Source: Brasenia schreberi
Taxonomy: Eukaryota; Streptophyta; Magnoliopsida; Nymphaeales; Cabombaceae
Assembly: GCA_036023115.1 (NCBI GenBank)
Contig: JAYKKT010000086.1
Span: 18,212,501 to 18,276,500 of the forward strand
Reading direction: 5' to 3'
DNA length: 64,000 nucleotides
The number at the start of each line of letters is the position of its first letter. Position 1 is the first letter of the stretch. Shown here piece by piece: positions 60,001 to 64,000 of this stretch. Under the pieces are notes generated by a model. It worked only from the letters and a program-made list of their open reading frames with translations, ran no database searches and was not told the origin of the DNA. The position numbers were made by a program, and so were the translations under genes.

Positions 60001-62013
60001 AAAAAAGCTTATGATAGGGTATCGAAGGAGGTTCTTTGGAGAACTTTAGAAAAAAGAGGTATCCCATTGACATATATTAACCTTATAAGAGACATGTATG
60101 ATGGTGTAAAAACATGTGTGAGGACTCATGAAGGAGCGACAGACTTCTTTGAAATTAATATTGGGTTACATCAAGGATCAACTTTTAGTCCATACTTATT
60201 TATAATGGTGATGGATGAGTTAACAAAACACATTCAAGATGAAGTACCTTGGTGTATGTTATTTGCAGATGACATTGTATTAGTGGAGGAGTATAAGGAA
60301 AAAGTTAATAGAAAATTGGAACTATGGAGAGAAACATTAGAAAGCAAAGGCCTCTGACTTAGTAGAACAAAGACATAATATATGGAATGTAAGTTTGATC
60401 ATTTGGTTACTTCAGAGGATATAGAAATTAAAATTGGCACACATTGCATTCCCCAAAAGGAAAGTTTTAAATACCTACGGTCAATTTTTCAGCGTGATGG
60501 AAGAATTGATGGAGATGTTACACATAGAATTAATGCTGGTTGGTTAAAATGGAGAGGAGCATCAAGTATTCTTTGTGATAAGAAGATACCATTAAAATTA
60601 AAAGGTAAATATTATAGAGCATCAATTAGGCCTGCCATGTTTTATGGTTCTGAGTGTTGGGCAGTTAATCATCAACATGTACAAAAGATGTCTATGACAA
60701 AAATGAAGATATTGAGATGGATGAGTGGTCATACAAGAAAAGACCGTATACATAATGAGGTTATTAGAAACAAATTAGGAGTGGCACCAATAGAAGATAA
60801 AATGAGAGAATATCATTTAAGATGGTTTGAACATATAGAAAGAAGATCAAAAGAAGAACCTTTAAGAAGGTTAGAAAAACTAAATTTGAAAAGTATTAAA
60901 AGAGGTAGAGGACGACCACAAAAATGTTGGAAAGAAACAATAAAGAATGATCTAGCTTATTGGGAGTTAACTGCTAACATGGCACACGATAGGGATCTGT
61001 GGAAACAAAGAATCCATGTAGCCGACCCCGTCTAGTATGGGAAAAGGCTTAGTTGTTGTTGTTGTTGTACCAATGACGGTTAGCATTAAGCTCATACTTC
61101 TTCACTTTGGTTGTGGATGAACATTAAGTATGTTCAAGATCAAGTACCTTGGTGCATCTTTTTTTTGAAGTTGACATTATGTTGGTGGATGAGACGAAGG
61201 AAGGAGTTTAGAAGAACTTGAACAATAGAGAGGATCCTTGTGAACTAAGGGTTTTAGAATTTCTTTTGATAAATAAAAATATATTTCTTGCTAAACACCA
61301 AGGAGTGCACCTGATACATTAGGAACAAGGACTATGACAATCTACATTCTACCAGGTCGAGAATGTTCCCCTCACTAGAACCCTTATACCAAAAAGAGAA
61401 TAGATTGGACCAGCTCCCCAAGAGGATATTTAAAGATTTCTCCCCTCAAAGACCCTTCTTTCCCTTTCCCTCCAAACTAACCAAAAAATCACAAAAGCCA
61501 TTTACAGTATTATACACTTTCTTCACAGTATTTAGTACAAAAGTGCCAGCACTCTGTGAGCTTTGCGTGCTCATACTCAAAATGCATTGGAACCTCAACG
61601 TGTAAAAGGTCAAAGGGTTTTTAACTTGGTAGGATATATATGGAATCCAAGTTTGATTTCTCCACTGAAACATATGATACAGAAATTAAAGATCGTACAT
61701 CTTAGACACTTATTTGTAAAAGATGGAGAAATAATGGAGATTCCATGCTTCAAATTGATGCATGTTGGACAAAAACAAGAGGTGCATAAGGTACTTTATA
61801 TGACAAAAAATGACTTTGAAATTGAATAGTAATTATTATAAGGAATCCAGTTAGCAACTTAGCCGTTTAGGCATCCAGTGTCTAGTAGGCACAATCACCT
61901 GCGGAGGAGATTATGTGGTAGAAATGAAGATGTTGAAGTGGATGTGTATCTATATAAGGAAAGGCTGGTAGCTAACGAGGTTACTAGAGAAAAAGTTTTA
62001 TATATATATATAT

Positions 62014-62069
<56 letters not shown>

Positions 62070-64000
62070 CAAGGCAGTTTAAACATTTGGAGAGGCAGCT
62101 AGATGGATGGGAGAAGGTGTGAAAAGTTAGATTGGGAGCACTTCAAAAGTGGTAAGAGGAAGAAACAATAAAAAAGGTCCTTTTTTTTGGAGTTAAATGC
62201 CAATGTGGCATATAAGATCAAGCGTAATCATGACAAAGCATCCATGTAGCCGACCCAACTTAGTGTGAAAACGGCTTGGTTTTGGTTTTAGTTGGTGGTT
62301 ACCATTGCTTAAGTTTAAGTCTATGTCACACGGGTGCGGGTACGGGATACAGCAAATTTCAAAAATTTTGGGTGCGGTGACACGGCTAGGATATATAATA
62401 TTATATATAATATTCAAGCTACAACAAGTGAGACATCAATTAACATAAGTATATGACAATAGCAAGTACACAACTTTATATTAAAGCAAAACACATAAAT
62501 GGTAAACAGCTACTAATTTCATCATAATACACAAATCAATCTTCACATATCCGGACCCATTTATCCAAAAAGACCCGAACTTCAAAATTTGGTATCGATT
62601 TTGAAGTGTGGAATATCCACACAAAAGAAAGTGAACAAGGTCCGCGTTGAGATATTTTCTATGTTCATCGGCAGAGTTTCATGGGAGATGATGGAAGAAA
62701 AGCTGAAAAAGCATTTTGGAAACTATGGTGAGGTAACTCAGGTGGTCATCATGGGAGATAAAGTCACGAGTCAACTAAGAGGCTTCGGTTTCATCGTCTT
62801 CGCGGATTACTCCCTCTTTGATCGGGTTCTTCAGGATAAATACACCATAGACGGCAGAACCGTGAGTTACAAAAAAAAAAGTGTTTTTTTTTGTCATGCC
62901 GCATCGACACGGTGTCGGTGTCGCACCCGTGTCGAGGTCGACACTCCACCTCTTAGAAGTGTCTGTGTAACTTAGGTTTAAGTTTTATGCAGTCAAATTA
63001 CTATTATTTGTTTGTAGCATTTCCTGAGAACACTTTGGTAATTAGAGTAATTAATTGTTTAGCCTGTCAAGAATTCTAGGTGTTATTCATTTTGAATGAC
63101 CGTGAGTTCTTTATTCATGAAGGGACCACGGTAATGCTCATGCCCTTTAATCTTTAAGGTGCTTACATATGTTTTTTTGATTGCTATTTACTGCTCTGAT
63201 GTCAAGCAGATGAGGAGGATTATGCATCTCCGCCTGTTGGTGAAGGTTGTAGTGGCAGTGGTACAAGTGCAAACGTGGGCCAGGTTTTGTTAGTTCTCTG
63301 ATTTCATGTGGAACATTTGATTATGCAATAATAGAGAAACCATTTTGGTGTATCATGTATTGTAAGCTGTTCAAATGCTGCATCAAATGAAGCTAGCAAA
63401 TGATGATATTTTGCATTACTTCCACAAATGGAAGCTTTCTTAGCATGTAATATAATGGAGCGACTTTGAGTTATATCTTTTCTTTCTTAATCTTTTGGAC
63501 ATTTTCATTATGTTGTATAAACGCTCCCTTCCTGCCAGAACCGAGCAACCAAAGAGCATGCCATTTCCAATTGTGACTGTTTTATGTTGTTGTACTGATG
63601 TCATGAAGTTGTATGTAAAGCATGTATGTTTCTGATGTACTCCTGCTATAGTAAAAGTATGAAAACTGCAACACCAAATAGTGAAGTGCCTAAGGAACTG
63701 CAACTTGATCCTGCTTCTTTGGAATTAAATGCTAATATGCCACAAGATCAAGCTCAGCCTATAGGAATCTAAATAATGAAACCACATAGTGTAGGAGAAG
63801 GCCTCATTTTGGGTTCGGTTTTGGTAATAATATGAAAGTGGTTCATGTTTACGTTTGCATTCAAAATTCAAATACAAAAATTGGTGAAACCTGAAGATAT
63901 ATTGGGTTGCTGAGAACAGTGCATCTTCATGTCTTTTAATTATTCTTGCTTGTCTAGTTTGGTGCAGGTATACTCCATCTCCTTCCAAACCTAGTGAATA
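44851..64000 (+). CDS. FAM21/WASHC2-like protein, partial (continues beyond window)
   Basis: In animals and amoebae FAM21 links the WASH actin-nucleating complex to retromer on endosomes; the plant role is not established. Exons placed: 44851-45015, 45231-45428, 54013-54091, 54186-54328, 54510-54591, 63210-63283, all joining in phase (about 247 residues). [36 protein letters not shown] and [17 protein letters not shown] align by eye with the human N-terminal block ([46 protein letters not shown]); then [18 protein letters not shown] (human PLPYLIGSKLF) and [20 protein letters not shown]. The start and the C-terminal repeats are not seen. Two introns of about 8.6 kb hold TEs. The next exon after 63283 is unresolved: a candidate at 63968 (TPSPSKPSE) needs an intervening exon to restore phase. 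Confidence 0.8.
45231..45428 (+). CDS. FAM21-like exon
   Basis: 66 codons starting [15 protein letters not shown] and containing [16 protein letters not shown]. It ends SSTSSVFK before GTAGGT. The next exon is 8.6 kb away because of the copia insertion. Confidence 0.82.
45429..46398. other. FAM21-like intron up to the copia element
   Basis: An (AT)n run lies at about 45967-45985. No other feature recognised. Confidence 0.6.
46399..46724 (-). repeat. Copia 3' LTR (left)
   Basis: 326 bases; includes CTCTATTTATAGAGG, a promoter TATA on the minus strand. Lacks about 70 bases present in the other LTR. Confidence 0.9.
48173..50698 (-). pseudogene. hAT transposase of copy 2, heavily broken
   Basis: Same architecture as copy 1: BED region near 50640-50520 ([16 protein letters not shown]), DUF659 block with [20 protein letters not shown] and [20 protein letters not shown] at 49736-49560, dimerisation block [19 protein letters not shown] near 48690, acidic tail to 48173. 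Numerous stops and frameshifts mark it as more decayed than copy 1. A 35-nt RTE insertion splits the last exon. Confidence 0.88.
48200..48234 (+). mobile_element. 35-nt RTE tail insertion with 19-bp TSD
   Basis: CCCGTCTAGTATGGG, AAAAGGCTTAG and (TTG)n, identical to the last bases of RTE copy E, lies between two perfect copies of TATAATCAGGATCATCAAC (48181-48199 and 48235-48253). The sequence without it matches hAT copy 1. It is inserted in the last transposase exon of hAT copy 2. Confidence 0.93.
53376..53773 (-). repeat. Copia 5' LTR (right)
   Basis: 398 bases. It has a GC-rich stretch at about 53660-53740 that is absent from the left copy and contains the inverted repeat ACTGGCCC/GGGCCAGT. 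Confidence 0.9.
53774..54012. other. FAM21-like intron between copia and next exon
   Basis: A short direct repeat (AGTATGTTGAGTCATTGCAG versus AGTCTGTTGAATCATTACA) lies at 53778-53850. Otherwise plain intron. Confidence 0.5.
54013..54091 (+). CDS. FAM21-like exon
   Basis: [20 protein letters not shown] then NSCGLA; TTACAG acceptor; ends one base into a codon before GTTATG. Confidence 0.82.
54186..54328 (+). CDS. FAM21-like exon with GC donor
   Basis: [17 protein letters not shown] through NEQHAVEK. It ends at AAG before GCAAGT. Using the GT three bases further would create a stop (TGA) in the next exon, so the GC donor is required. Confidence 0.78.
54510..54591 (+). CDS. FAM21-like exon
   Basis: [20 protein letters not shown] then LLSPYKF; AACAG acceptor; donor GTATGA after one base of a Tyr codon. 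Confidence 0.82.
54592..56001. other. FAM21-like 8.6-kb intron, proximal part
   Basis: A (CT)n run at 54597-54618. No gene or element recognised to 56001. Confidence 0.5.
56002..58141 (-). mobile_element. RTE LINE copy D, truncated and degenerate
   Basis: Minus strand with a (TTG)n tail at 56010. C-terminal block [19 protein letters not shown] and [20 protein letters not shown] at 56384-56250; RT pieces [13 protein letters not shown] and [14 protein letters not shown] at 56943-56700, where the FADD catalytic box has become FAND; RT start [16 protein letters not shown] and [18 protein letters not shown] at 57148-57000. About 130 bases are missing in the RT between IFID and DMYD. The 5' end is cut inside the endonuclease at 58141. 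Confidence 0.82.
59590..61072 (+). mobile_element. RTE-clade LINE copy E, internally deleted
   Basis: The best preserved copy. Endonuclease start ([52 protein letters not shown]) at 59590-59930 is joined by a deletion near 59938 to the RT domain ([53 protein letters not shown]), then the C-terminal part at 60382-61035 ([36 protein letters not shown]). The tail is GGGAAAAGGCTTAG and (TTG)n, the short-repeat 3' end typical of RTE. The A/FADD motif is intact; two stops separate the frames near 60355-60380. Confidence 0.88.
59935..61035 (+). pseudogene. RTE reverse transcriptase ORF (copy E), fragmented
   Basis: Frame 59935-60357 carries RT blocks with [24 protein letters not shown] and FADDIVL. 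Frame 60382-61035 (217 codons) continues with the thumb and C-terminal region ending [10 protein letters not shown]. It copies its own RNA at a nicked target when intact. Here it lacks the complete endonuclease and is interrupted by stops. Confidence 0.85.
62321..62975. mobile_element. 655-bp hAT-like Pack-TIR element with captured RRM fragment
   Basis: The flanks are perfect 8-bp repeats GTTTAAGT (62313-62320 and 62976-62983). The ends CTATGTCACACGG and (inverted) CTAAGTTACACAG agree at 10 of 13 bases. Subterminal ACGGGTGCGG motifs on the left pair with CGCACCCGTGTCG on the right. It carries no transposase, and its interior is a plant RRM gene fragment. Lies in an intron of the FAM21-like gene, directly after an RTE tail. 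Confidence 0.8.
62580..62861 (+). pseudogene. Captured RRM fragment (hnRNP/Musashi-like)
   Basis: Encodes an RRM: RNP-2 [15 protein letters not shown], then [22 protein letters not shown]-1 [12 protein letters not shown], then [14 protein letters not shown]. It follows plant hnRNP1/Musashi-like RRM1 (KLFIGGISWDT, RGFGFVVFADP, VIDGRTVEAKKA). The match stops at AGAACC, where GTGAGTTAC, a good splice donor, follows, suggesting a piece of genomic DNA, not a processed copy. The frame is open to 62975 but has no second RRM. Confidence 0.82.
62984..63209. other. FAM21-like intron before exon at 63210
   Basis: No feature recognised. Confidence 0.5.
63210..63283 (+). CDS. FAM21-like exon
   Basis: Completes the Tyr codon, then [17 protein letters not shown] and TSANVGQ; AAGCAG acceptor; phase 0 end at CAG before GTTTTG. 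The match to the preceding exon is by phase and acidic/Ser composition. Confidence 0.65.
63284..63967. other. FAM21-like intron with a diverged RTE-like tail
   Basis: At about 63715-63830, TTGGAATTAAATGCTAATAT, CACAAGATCAAG and GTGTAGGAGAAGGC echo the last 100 bases of RTE copies (TTGGGAGTTAACTGCTAACA, GGGAAAAGGC). An open stretch just before ([19 protein letters not shown]) lacks splice sites in the right phase, so no exon is called. Confidence 0.4.

Larger units (their letters stand above)
58142..62290 (+). mobile_element. Older RTE-like LINE, plus strand, split by later insertions
   Basis: Diverged RTE pieces appear in order on the plus strand: [10 protein letters not shown] near 58270; [16 protein letters not shown] near 59400; FTLVVDEH near 61100; GGDEGR-like RT end to 61275; [15 protein letters not shown] near 61930; the tail GTAGCCGACCCAACTTAGTG and GGCTTGGTTTTGGTTTTAG at 62250-62290. 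Copy E (59590-61072), a ~360-base unknown insert (about 61280-61640) and an (AT)n(GA)n run (61998-62066) interrupt it. A different subfamily from copies A-E. Confidence 0.6.

Noticed and set aside
62321..62975. Helitron carrying the RRM fragment
   Set aside because: Helitrons make no target duplication and end in CTRR with a hairpin. Here an 8-bp duplication and inverted ends fit a hAT-type element.
63655..63775. Possible FAM21 exon [19 protein letters not shown]
   Set aside because: No acceptor gives the phase required by the exon ending at 63283 without an immediate stop, and the downstream half resembles a diverged RTE tail.

Overview
This is nuclear DNA of a flowering plant. The coding exons are short, AT-rich and bounded by GT-AG introns. 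Both recognisable host genes match land-plant protein families, and the repeats (MULE, hAT, copia, RTE LINE, tRNA-derived SINE, GGTTCGG-type MITE) are typical of angiosperms. The species cannot be named from the sequence. The very long TE-filled introns would fit an early-diverging angiosperm or basal eudicot, but that is only an impression.

Two host genes diverge from a repeat-rich intergenic region (about 29.3-44.8 kb). On the minus strand, an AGD5/NEVERSHED-type ARF GTPase-activating protein runs from the ATG at 29074 to the stop at 8564. Its 11 exons join in frame to 474 codons plus stop. On the plus strand, a homologue of the WASH-complex subunit FAM21/WASHC2 starts before or at 44851 and runs off the right edge. 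Six exons were placed, and one of its introns uses a GC-AG junction. Both genes are inflated by TEs: AGD5 introns 2, 3 and 6 measure 2.7, 9.1 and 5.4 kb, and two FAM21 introns measure about 8.6 kb each.

Layout. 1-3.8 kb: right part of a decayed Mutator-like element with a SWIM finger, an OTU protease-like domain (plus) and a plant mobile domain gene (minus). 3.8-8.4 kb: microsatellites, a SINE, MITEs and a 152-bp tandem duplication. 8.4-29.1 kb: AGD5; its introns hold a copia 3' end, RTE LINE pieces, a 3.3-kb hAT element with 8-bp target duplications, and a 4.7-kb LTR element that carries host gene fragments (kinesin-5, DYRK kinase, STI1/HOP) in place of a polyprotein. 29-44.8 kb: intergenic MITEs, SINEs, a 270-bp tandem array and a short MULE. 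44.8-64 kb: FAM21; its introns hold a copia element interrupted by a second hAT copy, which itself contains a 35-nt RTE insertion, then nested RTE elements and a 655-bp hAT-like element carrying an RRM-domain gene fragment.

The most notable material is gene capture by two different TE types (the LTR element at 20359-25090 and the TIR element at 62321-62975), the MULE combining OTU and PMD genes, and tiny RTE tail insertions with perfect target duplications. No RNA genes, CRISPR arrays or prokaryotic systems were seen. Protein assignments rest on motif and family recognition by eye; no search was run.
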